A DNA stretch of 28,963 nucleotides, taken from a virus. Where the stretch lies: IMG/VR virus record IMGVR_UViG_3300013128_000025, positions 1-28,963 of that record; one strand, given 5' to 3'. Shown piece after piece: positions 6,433-14,897 of the stretch; positions within the stretch are counted from its first letter, which is position 1; every line of letters starts with the position of its first letter. A program made the position numbers and the translations under genes. Below the pieces are notes generated by a model. The model did not search any database. It was not told the origin of the DNA and saw only the letters and a list, made by a program, of their open reading frames with translations.

Positions 6433-8462
6433 TGACTTTTTTCAAGAAACATTTTGTTCATTGTTTTAGCAACAGACAAAACATTATTAGTATTTATAAA
6501 TGATGCATCTTTTCCATACATTGTTTTAAAGAAATTTAAAGCTTTTGCATTATTAATGCCGTCACTCTTAATAAAATAACTCAATACAGAATATCCTTCA
6601 TTTCGAATCTTATTGACCTGTTTCTTGGTGTGTAATGTTGCACATTCATCATTATAACATACAGAAACACCAGTTGCGGTTGTATAATTCATTGCAGGTT
6701 CACCATCACTGAAATTCAAGAAATAATAATCAGTATCTTGTGAAGTCTTAGGCAAATGTTTCATAATTGCTTCAAATGTAAGTCCTTCTGGAGTACATCC
6801 ATTGGCATACAAATACGGAAACAATGTCTTTACCTTATTAATCTTATCAACCGCAGAATCATAAGCAATTACTACATAAGGATTACTTCCACTATGACCC
6901 TTACTAGAACTAAATGTAGTCCTAAATGATACAGATACTCTAAGATTATCAATCATAGAAGCCGCTTTACAAATAGCAACAACACTGGTCATTGTCTTTT
7001 GCCACTTATCACCTCGCATACTAGAACTAGCATCAACACTAATATGAATATAAGAGTTTTTATACTTAGATACATCCATAATATGGAATACATTCTCATT
7101 ATCAAAAGATAGTTCTGATAAAATCCTACGGTCAATTTTTCCAATAGGCTTACGCATATACTTGGTAGTATTTACTTCACTACGAATCTGTAGTTTACGG
7201 CCAAGAGCTGCACCCATAATCAATCCTGCATTTACTGCTTTTTGCACATCTGGATGAATTTGTACTTTGCTCGTGACGGAATAATAACTACTTCCATCAT
7301 AATTAAGAGGAAATAAATCAGTTTCAATTAACTCTCTTGTCAACTTAGTTACAAAAATAGTATCAATACTATAAAATCCATCAGATTTGATATAATCTGT
7401 ACCAGTCTTTACAAGTGTCATTCCACTTTGGTCAATAGCATCAAGAATCTTCTTGTCCTTTTTAGTAACTTTCTTTTTCTTAATGTTACCGTTTAAAAAA
7501 TCTTTCTGCTTTTGAACAGCCTTTTTAATCTGTTTAGACTTATTATAAGATACATTATTATCTGTTCCAATGTCATTCTTCGGGTCAGGCGAACCGTTTG
7601 AAGTGATTTCCTTTCCACCTACAGAATTTTCATCAGATTTATTAGATTCTTCAGTCTCGCCTTGTGGATTGCTAGAATCACTTTTTCCACATTGTGGATC
7701 ATCTGGTTTCTTAATATGTTCAATGACATTCTTAAGAATAATTTTAGCTACTTCTATGGCAACATTCAAACGATCTTTTGGTGTAGATAATCTTTTAATA
7801 TCTGAAAGATTAATTACTGTAGCAATTTCACGAAGTCCAGGCAATGCTTCTAGGTCAGTATTTTCATTTGTAAAATTAATAATACGAACTTCATAACTTT
7901 CAATAGAAGGTACACGATACAACTTACTTTTCAACATCGCATTAATTTTAGGACTGTTAAAGTACTTATTATACAATGATAGATAATATCCACGGTAACC
8001 TGGAGCATTGTTATATACATAATAATCAATATAACGATCTTCTACATAATTAAGACAGTTCTTGACTAAAGTAGCAACTTCATCTTTTGATATTTGAAGA
8101 GGAAATGATAAGTCATACAATTCCCGTGGAACTGTTTGCCATATGGTCTTAACCAAATTAAAATCAGACAATACTACATGACTACCTTCATGTAGGGCCA
8201 ATCCTACTGCGGGATCAAAGTCTTGTTTATCTAGAATATCTGCGGATAAATAAACAGATTTACCATCCGTACAATTAATATCACCGTCGTCAGTAAAATA
8301 AACAGGAACATTTTTGCCTGTCAAAATATTGACGAAATTGCTGACCGCACGTCGTGCTACAGCTAGCTTAATAAGATTGAAATTTACAGAAGATGATTCG
8401 TCAATATCGTCAAAATCATCTTGATATGCATCATCCAACCAATAATCACTATAGTTAGTCAT
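6429..8462 (-). CDS. Metallopeptidase-like VWA-domain protein (CobT/DUF2201-like)
   Basis: The 677-residue protein has two recognisable parts. Near the N-terminus, HEGSH (91-95) in GLALHEGSHVVLSDF is a zinc-peptidase HExxH motif, and NYVEDRYID (138-146) supplies the acidic residues expected downstream in VWA-linked peptidase-like domains. After an acidic Ser/Gly/Asp linker (about 250-310) and a lysine-rich stretch comes a C-terminal von Willebrand A domain with an intact MIDAS: DASSS (477-481), T557 in CTPEG and SDGEP (585-589). Proteins of this build are partners of MoxR/CobS AAA+ ATPases, and exactly such a gene lies 31 bases upstream. The pair probably acts as a chaperone- or remodelling-type complex. 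The target is unknown. Confidence 0.8.
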   Translation of the reverse strand: MTNYSDYWLDDAYQDDFDDIDESSSVNFNLIKLAVARRAVSNFVNILTGKNVPVYFTDDGDINCTDGKSVYLSADILDKQDFDPAVGLALHEGSHVVLSDFNLVKTIWQTVPRELYDLSFPLQISKDEVATLVKNCLNYVEDRYIDYYVYNNAPGYRGYYLSLYNKYFNSPKINAMLKSKLYRVPSIESYEVRIINFTNENTDLEALPGLREIATVINLSDIKRLSTPKDRLNVAIEVAKIILKNVIEHIKKPDDPQCGKSDSSNPQGETEESNKSDENSVGGKEITSNGSPDPKNDIGTDNNVSYNKSKQIKKAVQKQKDFLNGNIKKKKVTKKDKKILDAIDQSGMTLVKTGTDYIKSDGFYSIDTIFVTKLTRELIETDLFPLNYDGSSYYSVTSKVQIHPDVQKAVNAGLIMGAALGRKLQIRSEVNTTKYMRKPIGKIDRRILSELSFDNENVFHIMDVSKYKNSYIHISVDASSSMRGDKWQKTMTSVVAICKAASMIDNLRVSVSFRTTFSSSKGHSGSNPYVVIAYDSAVDKINKVKTLFPYLYANGCTPEGLTFEAIMKHLPKTSQDTDYYFLNFSDGEPAMNYTTATGVSVCYNDECATLHTKKQVNKIRNEGYSVLSYFIKSDGINNAKALNFFKTMYGKDASFINTNNVLSVAKTMNKMFLEKSH

Positions 8463-8493
8463 ATATTTTGACAGTCAATTTTTGTTTTATTTA

Positions 8494-9462
8494 TTAGAAT
8501 GGTGGCTGTTCAGACTTAGCTAGAGGATCTGAAAACAGTGTTTGTTTAGCTTCAACTTTGATGTACTTCTGTACCAACTGTTTTACATAGGTCCGTTCAC
8601 TGTCCATGCCACCTTCGACGGTGAAATTAGGATAAATGGCAGTCTCAGCAATTTCAAGTAAATTAAATCCATCCAAAATCAATTCTGAAATTTCAACAGT
8701 TGAACGAGTAGGAATAAAATTACTCAACTTACTGTCTTCACTCTTGACTTGTTCACGGGTATGACTGGCAATTTCTACCACAGCATTTAAAATTTCTAAA
8801 TGTCCTGCATCAGTGATATTGAACCGTTCTTTTAGATAGTTTATTTCAACTTCTTTGCTCAACGGACTCATTTCTAACTTGACAGGAAAACGACTCATCA
8901 AAGCACGGTCCATTACACGGGTAGAAGTATACTCATTACCAATATTAGCAGTACCAATGAAACATACACCTTCTGCTACTTGTACAACTTCACTATCCTT
9001 TTTTTCATCCAAACGAAGATATCGTTGTAGATCATCCAATACAGTCATTAGTACATTCCATGCATCATGATGAGCACGGCTAACTTCATCCATAAGAATT
9101 ACTGCATTTGGAGTCTTAATAGCTTTAACGAAAGCAGATTCATTAAAGTATGTACCAGTGTTCTTATCATAATGGGTATTACCAATAAGAGCACTACGAG
9201 CATCTTGAGTAGCACCAAGATTGAAATAGAAATAAGGACGTTCTAGAGCCTTAGCTACAGTTTGTGCAGCAAGAGTCTTACCACATCCAGTTGGTCCTAC
9301 AATGAGAATATTCTTGCCACGCATTACACTGCGTACAAGATACTTCCACTTGATTGAATCCATCACCAATGATGATGGTTTGAGTTTATCACAGTCCTTG
9401 ATGAAGGACTTAATATTGTCTGCGTCTACAGTTACAAGTTTCAATGATGATTTGTTCTTCAT
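8494..9462 (-). CDS. MoxR/CobS-family AAA+ ATPase
   Basis: The 322-residue protein has a full AAA+ core: Walker A GPTGCGKT (56-63), Walker B VILMDEVS (121-128), sensor 1 TANIGN (171-176) and arginines R186 and R191 in MDRALMSRF for the finger region. The order and spacing match MoxR/CobS ATPases, which work as hexamers with VWA-domain partners. The partner gene follows directly. The gene has its own promoter (9475-9503) and sits behind the terminator at 9517-9541, so it begins a new unit. CobS-like ATPases are known in T4-like phages of marine bacteria; the role here need not be cobalt insertion. Confidence 0.85.
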   Translation of the reverse strand: MKNKSSLKLVTVDADNIKSFIKDCDKLKPSSLVMDSIKWKYLVRSVMRGKNILIVGPTGCGKTLAAQTVAKALERPYFYFNLGATQDARSALIGNTHYDKNTGTYFNESAFVKAIKTPNAVILMDEVSRAHHDAWNVLMTVLDDLQRYLRLDEKKDSEVVQVAEGVCFIGTANIGNEYTSTRVMDRALMSRFPVKLEMSPLSKEVEINYLKERFNITDAGHLEILNAVVEIASHTREQVKSEDSKLSNFIPTRSTVEISELILDGFNLLEIAETAIYPNFTVEGGMDSERTYVKQLVQKYIKVEAKQTLFSDPLAKSEQPPF

Positions 9463-9474
9463 ATTACAGACACC

Positions 9475-9503
9475 ACCTTACCACAGGTTTTTGAAACCGT
9501 CAA
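9475..9503 (-). promoter_or_regulatory. Promoter for the MoxR-VWA unit
   Basis: On the minus strand TTGACG (9498-9503), 17 bases and TAAGGT (9475-9480) lie between the terminator and the ATG at 9462. The leader would be only about 5-7 bases. The -10 box is weaker than at the other sites, but the position between terminator and gene supports it. Confidence 0.45.
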
Positions 9504-9512
9504 CACAAAAAT

Positions 9513-9541
9513 AAAAAAACTGTTGGTTGACCCAACAGTTT
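9513..9541 (-). terminator. Rho-independent terminator
   Basis: The arms AAACTGTTGG (9517-9526) and CCAACAGTTT (9532-9541) pair perfectly over 10 bases with a 5-base loop. Read leftward the stem is followed by T-rich sequence, TTTTATTTTT. It ends the long leftward unit whose last gene is the secreted His/Pro-rich protein. Confidence 0.85.
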
Positions 9542-9560
9542 CTCGTTTAAACTCTAATTT

Positions 9561-9878
9561 TTAATGTCTGTGCCAGTGACCGTGATAATGTCCATGAAGA
9601 ACTACCACTGGTGCTGGTTGGTAATAAACAGGTTGTGAATAATATACAACTTGTGGTGGAGGAGTTGGTATATATTGTACAACTGGAGTAGATTGAACTA
9701 CTACTGGTTGTGTTACATATACTACTTGTGGTTGTGGAGGACATACAATGCGTTCCACAACATGTAGAGCAGCAACTCCAGTTAATACTTTACCTACAGT
9801 TGCCCATTCTCTATCACCTGCTTTTACATTGGTAAGTGCTACAAATGCAGCCAAACCCAATGCTATATTGTTTTTCAT
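9561..9878 (-). CDS. Secreted Pro/Val/Tyr-rich protein with His-rich tail
   Basis: The 105-residue protein starts with a clear signal peptide: MKNN, a hydrophobic core IALGLAAFVAL, and a likely cleavage site after NVKA at residue 20. The mature part begins with GDREWATVGKVLTGVAAL, then has a single cysteine (IVC, about 46) and imperfect repeats of VVYV/VVQ/VVYY with Gln and Pro (residues 49-90). It ends in HGHYHGHWHRH, a possible metal-binding tail. Such proline/tyrosine repeat proteins occur in bacterial envelopes, so this may be a host-derived gene acting in the periplasm or cell surface; that is an inference. It is the last gene before the terminator. Confidence 0.7.
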   Translation of the reverse strand: MKNNIALGLAAFVALTNVKAGDREWATVGKVLTGVAALHVVERIVCPPQPQVVYVTQPVVVQSTPVVQYIPTPPPQVVYYSQPVYYQPAPVVVLHGHYHGHWHRH

Positions 9879-9882
9879 ATGT

Positions 9883-10548
9883 TTATTTCTTTTTTGATTT
9901 ACCGCCTTTGAATGTCTTTTGTTTGACAGTCAATTTCTTATCAGTTTGTTTAGGATACTTATAAGAAGCTTTTTCACCTTTTACAGGAAAATCTGACAAT
10001 TTCTTAAATTTTTCAACAGTCTTTAATGGTTGATCAGGTTGATCTTCTTTAGCCTTTACTTGATATTCAGTTTTTACCTTTTCACCCAATTTATGAGTTG
10101 GAGCTTCTTCTTTTTTGCCTTCTTTATCTGTATTATGTACAGCAGTTTTATTAAAGGATTTTTGGACGTAATTTCCAACTGTTGATTTTAGTGTATCTAC
10201 AATGAAATCTTTAAGATTTTTAAATGTAAGATTAAATTTTTTGATTCTATCTGTATTATCTTTCATATATGTTACTGTGAAGTTATTATCAGTCATAGGG
10301 TAGATTTTGAAGTGATGAGGGTCACAAGAACAAACATTATAGTATCCTGCGTCATCCAAAGTTACTTCAGCATCTTTATATGCTTTTTTAACTTCTTCAG
10401 ACAATTGTTCCATTTTGTAATGAAGAGATTCACCCTTTTCAATTTTAACCTCTTCAATTGATTCTTTTACCAAATTCTTAAGGTTTCTCTTAATCTTTGT
10501 TTCAAGAATACATTCTTTTATTAGTTTCTTAAATTCTGTTATATTCAT
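9883..10548 (-). CDS. Lysine-rich hypothetical protein, possibly virion-associated
   Basis: I do not recognise this 221-residue protein. It begins MNITEFKKLIKECILE, an amphipathic helix of a kind common at the start of phage virion or internal proteins. A second helical stretch (25-65) is followed by a small domain with CSCDPHHFKIYP (about 93-104). From residue 135 to the end it is lysine-rich, low in hydrophobics and probably disordered. Only four bases separate it from the downstream secreted-protein gene. Role unknown; DNA binding by the basic tail is possible. Confidence 0.65.
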   Translation of the reverse strand: MNITEFKKLIKECILETKIKRNLKNLVKESIEEVKIEKGESLHYKMEQLSEEVKKAYKDAEVTLDDAGYYNVCSCDPHHFKIYPMTDNNFTVTYMKDNTDRIKKFNLTFKNLKDFIVDTLKSTVGNYVQKSFNKTAVHNTDKEGKKEEAPTHKLGEKVKTEYQVKAKEDQPDQPLKTVEKFKKLSDFPVKGEKASYKYPKQTDKKLTVKQKTFKGGKSKKK

Positions 10549-10566
10549 ATCTGTTAATAAATATCA

Positions 10567-11349
10567 TTAAAAAAAAGATTGTTCATTGGTATTTTCAACT
10601 TTTATCTCTTGTATATCTTCCTTATAACCACCAATAATAGGGTAGGGACGGGAGGGGTGCTTAAGAGACTTAAGCAATTTCTTGTTTTCAATTTTATTAG
10701 AAATAAACTTAATGTATCTGTGTTTACCGCTTTCACGTTTTCTCCAAAAAGTTTTACCAATTCTTTCTTTTAATTTATCAACATTATGAGTCTTCCATTT
10801 AGAGTATACCGTTCTACTATGTATCCAATTATAAGACGGAGGTCCATCTAAACTGACACTATAATTAGGCATCAACGCAATATCTACGTAATTATCACCT
10901 TGATAAATAAACCCAGTAGCTTGATAGATTTTACCAGTATGTCCCACTTCACTATCAGCATAACTCAAAATACACTTGATTTGAGGTAAATCATTACTTA
11001 ACTGTCTAAATGATTCGGCAATACAGTAACTCTCTATATTCTTACCATATCCATCTTCAATCCATAACCGTGTTAATTCTAATACATTACTATTATTAAG
11101 TAATTGTGATATACTTGTACTAGCATTTCTACCTACGGCATTTCCATATACTAATACACCAATTAATTTGCTATTGAAACCACCAAAGAATGTACTTTCT
11201 ATATATTGTTTATAATAAACACCATAAGCAATAGTACAAAGAGTCCATTTATGAGTATAATGGTTCTTAACAATTAAATTTTTTGCAATATTCTTATTTA
11301 ACGGTTTTAAATAAACCAAAGAAGTGTCACAGTAATTTTCGTCTATCAT
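10567..11349 (-). CDS. Mom-like DNA-modification protein
   Basis: The 260-residue protein carries the pattern of the phage Mu Mom family: NHYTHK (29-34), a Gly-rich strand LIGVLVYG (62-69), ELTRLWI (91-97) and SYADSEVGHTGKIYQAT (129-145). Mom proteins have a GNAT-like fold and convert adenine to N6-carbamoylmethyladenine, which protects phage DNA from restriction. The C-terminal 60 residues are basic and not part of the core. The start overlaps the stop of the SemiSWEET-like gene by 23 bases. I do not see Com, the Mu translational activator, near it. Family assignment is fairly good; the actual base made is not proven. Confidence 0.7.
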   Translation of the reverse strand: MIDENYCDTSLVYLKPLNKNIAKNLIVKNHYTHKWTLCTIAYGVYYKQYIESTFFGGFNSKLIGVLVYGNAVGRNASTSISQLLNNSNVLELTRLWIEDGYGKNIESYCIAESFRQLSNDLPQIKCILSYADSEVGHTGKIYQATGFIYQGDNYVDIALMPNYSVSLDGPPSYNWIHSRTVYSKWKTHNVDKLKERIGKTFWRKRESGKHRYIKFISNKIENKKLLKSLKHPSRPYPIIGGYKEDIQEIKVENTNEQSFF

Positions 11350-11599
11350 ATAACCAAATAAAAAATAATATAAAACAATTTAATATTATTGAACCTACAC
11401 TGTTAATATACACCCATAACCCAGAATGTGTCAAGTACGCATAACATAAAACACATATTTGTCCCATATTATTTAACCAAAAAGCAGTAGCACTTACTCC
11501 CCTACTATCTTTCGTAGATATCAACTTTCCTAATTGAAAACATGGCCCTAAGAGAAATAGGACCGTGAATGCAATACCCAAAACTATTTTTAATGCCAT
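11327..11599 (-). CDS. SemiSWEET / PQ-loop-like membrane protein
   Basis: The 90-residue protein has three hydrophobic helices (about 3-24, 38-57 and 62-85). The order and length match bacterial SemiSWEET or PQ-loop half transporters: a proline before FQLGKL (the PQ-like turn), a polar KDSRGVS loop and then FWLNNMGQ at the second helix. Family members work as dimers and move small sugars or similar solutes. It shares one base with the upstream coiled-coil gene (11599) and overlaps the Mom-like gene by 23 bases, so the three are probably one translation-coupled set. The transported solute cannot be told. Confidence 0.65.
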   Translation of the reverse strand: MALKIVLGIAFTVLFLLGPCFQLGKLISTKDSRGVSATAFWLNNMGQICVLCYAYLTHSGLWVYINSVGSIILNCFILFFIWLYDRRKLL

Positions 11600-11955
11600 T
11601 ATTTAATTTTTACAGTCTTTTTAGAGACTAACGTTTTTATAACTACATTTGCTGATTCTAATTTTGTTTCAAGTATATCAAGTTCTTTCTTTAAACTTTC
11701 ATTTTCTTTCTTGTATGAATCTAATTGTTTCTTATAATCATCCAATTCTTTTCTTAGATTTTCTCTGTCTTTTCTGCATTCATCCAATTCTTGTTTTAAT
11801 TCACTTCTAAGCTGTTCACTTAATTTATTAAATTGCGTTCTTACTTTACCTTCGTTATCAACTTGTAATTTTTTTGTTGCTAATGTGTAAGATACAACCG
11901 CTGATATTACAGCAGGTACAATACCGATGAGTGCTAAAAGAATTGGTTCGTTCAT
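11599..11955 (-). CDS. Membrane-anchored coiled-coil protein
   Basis: Residues 4-26 of this 118-residue protein form one hydrophobic helix, and residues 40-108 form a long charged coiled coil rich in Lys, Glu, Leu and Asp. An N-terminal anchor with a soluble coiled coil is the layout of inner-membrane spanins such as Rz, but no outer-membrane partner, holin or endolysin is seen nearby. It could equally be a structural or membrane-organising protein. It lies 34 bases after nrdB in the same direction. Confidence 0.6.
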   Translation of the reverse strand: MNEPILLALIGIVPAVISAVVSYTLATKKLQVDNEGKVRTQFNKLSEQLRSELKQELDECRKDRENLRKELDDYKKQLDSYKKENESLKKELDILETKLESANVVIKTLVSKKTVKIK

Positions 11956-11989
11956 AATACTGTTATAAATATATAATAATTAAACAAAA

Positions 11990-13048
11990 CTACAATTTAA
12001 AATCATCAAATGCATTATCACTAATAGTATTATCTATACCCTTAACATAACTACTCAATTCAGTTTCTTGAGGAGCTACTTGTAGTTTCTTACTATCATA
12101 GTAACTATCCAACCAACCAGCTAACGGATTGGTTTTAGTATTAGGATACAATTTCTTATAACCAAGACTAGTTAATCTATTATTAGCTAACCATTCAACA
12201 TAATTCTTAAGACTTTCAGAAGTTAACCCAATCAAATTACCTTTACTAAATAGATAATCAGCCCAATCTTTTTCTGCATTAACTGCCATTTCATAAGCAA
12301 CATATATCTTGTCTTCATTCTTCTTTACAATTTCTTGAAACCCTTCATCTGGATTATTAATCCAGTTTTTCATGATATTCTGAGTAATAGCTACGTGTAG
12401 ATTTTCATCTCTACTAATAAACTTAATAATCTTGCTGTTACCTTCCATCTTTCCACGATATCCAAAGTAGAAACTACAAGCAAAACTTACATAGAAGATT
12501 AATCCCTCAGTAATTTGAGTTGCTAATACTGCATCAAATAGTTGTTGTTTTACATCATCGCATGGTTTTAATAATTCATCATATTTCTTACTAATTTCAG
12601 TAGCTCTTCTTACAATTTCTTTATCATTCAAAATGCTATCAAAGAACTTGGTAGCATCTGGATAAACATTGTTCAAAATGTATGTATAACTATTACTGTG
12701 AATAGTTTCAAAGAAACTCCATGTATTCATACAAATCTCAAGTTCACTATTTGTGACATGTTTCATCAGTTCATGAATACTACGACTCAACATACTATCA
12801 GTCATAGTTTGAAATTTTAAATTACTATCAAAAACAAATCGTTCTTCATCAGATAAATTCTTATAATCGCTGATATCTTTAACTAGTGAAACCTCTTGAG
12901 GCCTCCAGAAGAAATTTAATTGTTGGTCATACAAATCATAAAACTTAGGATATTTGATCAAATCATATCTTTGGAGAGATAAATCTTCTCCTAAAAACAT
13001 TGGATTTCTTAATTGGTCTATATTTCTCTTATTTAATACTGTTTTCAT
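11990..13048 (-). CDS. nrdB: Ribonucleotide reductase class Ia, small subunit
   Basis: The 352-residue protein is a complete NrdB. The di-iron ligands and radical tyrosine are present with the spacing of the E. coli enzyme: D84 in TDSM, E114 and H117 in FFETIHSNSY, radical Y121, E181 in TEGLIFY, and E215 and H218 in RDENLH. The C-terminus ends in acidic and hydrophobic residues (FDDFKL), as needed to dock on NrdA. It supplies the tyrosyl radical for reduction of ribonucleotides. The gene starts 12 bases after nrdA-C ends, so the two subunits are made from one message. A weak AGGA lies upstream of the ATG. Confidence 0.95.
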   Translation of the reverse strand: MKTVLNKRNIDQLRNPMFLGEDLSLQRYDLIKYPKFYDLYDQQLNFFWRPQEVSLVKDISDYKNLSDEERFVFDSNLKFQTMTDSMLSRSIHELMKHVTNSELEICMNTWSFFETIHSNSYTYILNNVYPDATKFFDSILNDKEIVRRATEISKKYDELLKPCDDVKQQLFDAVLATQITEGLIFYVSFACSFYFGYRGKMEGNSKIIKFISRDENLHVAITQNIMKNWINNPDEGFQEIVKKNEDKIYVAYEMAVNAEKDWADYLFSKGNLIGLTSESLKNYVEWLANNRLTSLGYKKLYPNTKTNPLAGWLDSYYDSKKLQVAPQETELSSYVKGIDNTISDNAFDDFKL

Positions 13049-13060
13049 TTATTTATCCTA

Positions 13061-14146
13061 TTATAGAGCACAAGCACCGCTTTCACAACCGGATTCTTGT
13101 ACTACTTGTTGTTTTATTTCCTTCTTTTCATCCATAACGGTCTGTTTGTCACCGTCATCAGTATTAGCATAATACAAATTCTTTAGACCATATTTATAAG
13201 CCAATAACATATCCTTGATTACTTCTTGAACAGGAACTTTATTTTTTTCGTAACGAGATGGAATATAATAAGTATTTGTACTAATACTCATATCCGTAAA
13301 TTTTTGAATAGCCGCAGCTACTTTTAGATATCCTTCATTACTTGGCATATCAAAAGCAAAAGTATAATCATCTTTATACTTGTCAATATTTGGAACTACT
13401 ACAGGCAAAATATTACTCTTGCTACCCTTAAAACTAATAGCACTACGTGGTGGTTCAATACCATTGGTAGAACTTTGAATTACACTACTAGATTCAACAG
13501 GCATACAAGCAGTCAATGTACTATGACGCATTCCATATTTCTTGATTTCTTCACGAAGCGTTTCCCAATCACAATGTAGAGGTTCTGTGATAAATTCATC
13601 TACATCTCTCTTGTATGTATCAATTGGTAGAACTCCTTGACTAAATTTAGTACGGTCAAATTTTTCACACTTACCAACTTCTTTCGCCATTTCTACACTT
13701 GCCTTAATCAAGTAATAACTGGTTTTCTCCATCCATTTAGCAACAAAGTTTGGAGCTTTAGTATCCCAATACTTCAAACCTTCTTTAGCCAATAGAGCAG
13801 CCAAATTACTTACACCTACGCCAAGACTACGACGTTTCTTTGCAAAGTTTTCTGCAGCTGGTACGAAATAATCTTGATGTTCAATCAAAGCATCCAACAT
13901 TCTAACAATAATGTCACAAACACTTTCCATTTCTTCATCATCCTTAATTTCTAACCAATTCAAAGCAGCCAAGATGCAAACTCCAATTTCTCCATTTTTA
14001 TCATTAACATCAGTAATTGGAATTAATGGATGATTGACTTCAAGACAATTGTGAACTAATATGTTATTTGCATAAAAATTATTATTATCTTTTACGGTGA
14101 TGTCATATACATCTGATTTTTCTTTTATTTTTTTAATTTTTAACAT
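13061..14146 (-). CDS. nrdA: Split-intein C half fused to C-terminal half of ribonucleotide reductase large subunit
   Basis: The first 33 residues are an intein C-terminal piece (blocks F and G: VYDITVKDNNNFYANN, ending ILVHN). Residue 34 onward is the C-terminal half of NrdA, starting with CLEV, where the cysteine equals the catalytic thiyl-radical Cys439 of E. coli. The rest carries the redox-active partner cysteine in GVCILAA, the MPVESSS and TNGIEPPR loops, the tyrosine pair in LKNLYYANT and the C-terminal shuttle cysteines in GCESGACAL. The C-extein is 328 residues; with the N-extein of 433 the joined protein is 761, the length of E. coli NrdA. Its start overlaps the homing endonuclease stop by 14 bases, suggesting coupled translation. 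Confidence 0.92.
   Translation of the reverse strand: MLKIKKIKEKSDVYDITVKDNNNFYANNILVHNCLEVNHPLIPITDVNDKNGEIGVCILAALNWLEIKDDEEMESVCDIIVRMLDALIEHQDYFVPAAENFAKKRRSLGVGVSNLAALLAKEGLKYWDTKAPNFVAKWMEKTSYYLIKASVEMAKEVGKCEKFDRTKFSQGVLPIDTYKRDVDEFITEPLHCDWETLREEIKKYGMRHSTLTACMPVESSSVIQSSTNGIEPPRSAISFKGSKSNILPVVVPNIDKYKDDYTFAFDMPSNEGYLKVAAAIQKFTDMSISTNTYYIPSRYEKNKVPVQEVIKDMLLAYKYGLKNLYYANTDDGDKQTVMDEKKEIKQQVVQESGCESGACAL
14048..14146 (-). other. NrdA split intein, C-terminal part (IntC, 33 residues)
   Basis: This segment encodes the intein block F/G region. It ends in His-Asn at the splice junction, the residues needed for Asn cyclisation, and is followed by extein Cys as the +1 nucleophile. The junction lies directly before the active-site cysteine of the reductase. 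Confidence 0.9.
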
Positions 14147-14894
14147 ATTTCAAAAGTCCTTTTTTTAAGTTTAACATTGTTATTTTATTGTCATCTGAAT
14201 ACAACATATAATTATTTTTTCCATCATTATACCAATTTCTACCAATTATTGATTTAGATAAATTTTCACACCGTTGCTTATCTTTTTTATCATATACAAA
14301 ATCAGAATCATTAAAAGTTATATTTTTATTTTTTAATTCATTTTTTAATTGTTTTAAAAATCCAATTCTACCTTCACCATTAAATCTAAATTTTGTATAA
14401 TTAACAGGCATTTTTTTTGTTTTACAAAAATTAAACCAATGCCTAAATATTAATTTTTTATTAATTTTAAAATATTCTACTGCTTCTTCAATTATTTGTT
14501 CATCCGTATACCCAGAATAATTTGGATTTTTATTTCCCGATGAAAGTTTTTTTCTAATATTAATAAATTTATTATATTTTTCTTGATTTAATAAATTTAT
14601 TATATCACCACCATCCCCACCTTCTGTTGAATTTAATCCATTTTTAAATGTATTATACTGTTGAATATAATTTTTTTCTAATTGTTTAGCTTCAGATTCC
14701 TCATTACATTCAATTAATATTTTAGATATTATATTCTTAGGTCCATATTTTCTAATATCTCTATAAAATTTTGTATCAATTCCACTAATTGCATTTAAAA
14801 TATGTTTATGCAATCGTTCTTCTAGAGATTTAGAAGTATATCCAATATAAGATTTTTCAAAAATTGTATGCATATAGATTATATATTTTTCCAT
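14133..14894 (-). CDS. GIY-YIG homing endonuclease inside fractured nrdA
   Basis: The 253-residue protein has the GIY-YIG core at its start: YIIYMH (4-9) and SYIGYTS (15-21), with LEERLHKH carrying the conserved arginine, and the glycine-rich GGDGGD near residue 92. The region with RKKLSSGNKNPNYSGY is a NUMOD3-type DNA-binding element, and the end (GRNWYNDGKNNYML) is a common C-terminal motif of phage homing nucleases. It sits exactly between the two intein-bearing halves of nrdA. A 19-base-pair inverted repeat lies three bases upstream of its start, and its stop overlaps the nrdA-C start. It presumably cuts intein-free nrdA alleles to spread the whole cassette. Confidence 0.88.
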   Translation of the reverse strand: MEKYIIYMHTIFEKSYIGYTSKSLEERLHKHILNAISGIDTKFYRDIRKYGPKNIISKILIECNEESEAKQLEKNYIQQYNTFKNGLNSTEGGDGGDIINLLNQEKYNKFINIRKKLSSGNKNPNYSGYTDEQIIEEAVEYFKINKKLIFRHWFNFCKTKKMPVNYTKFRFNGEGRIGFLKQLKNELKNKNITFNDSDFVYDKKDKQRCENLSKSIIGRNWYNDGKNNYMLYSDDNKITMLNLKKGLLKYVKN

Positions 14895-14897
14895 AGT

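Noticed and set aside
7570-7896. Plus-strand open frame of 108 codons inside the VWA gene
   Set aside because: It is antisense to a well-supported gene, with composition that mirrors it and no start signals.
9547-9744. Ser/Thr-rich minus-strand frame overlapping the secreted protein
   Set aside because: It is the shifted frame of the repeat region of 9561-9878; the Ser/Thr bias comes from reading the Val/Pro repeats out of frame.
14133-14894. Group I intron instead of a split intein around the nrdA endonuclease
   Set aside because: The flanking coding parts carry intein blocks A, B, F and G in frame with stop and start codons, and no intron core was recognised.
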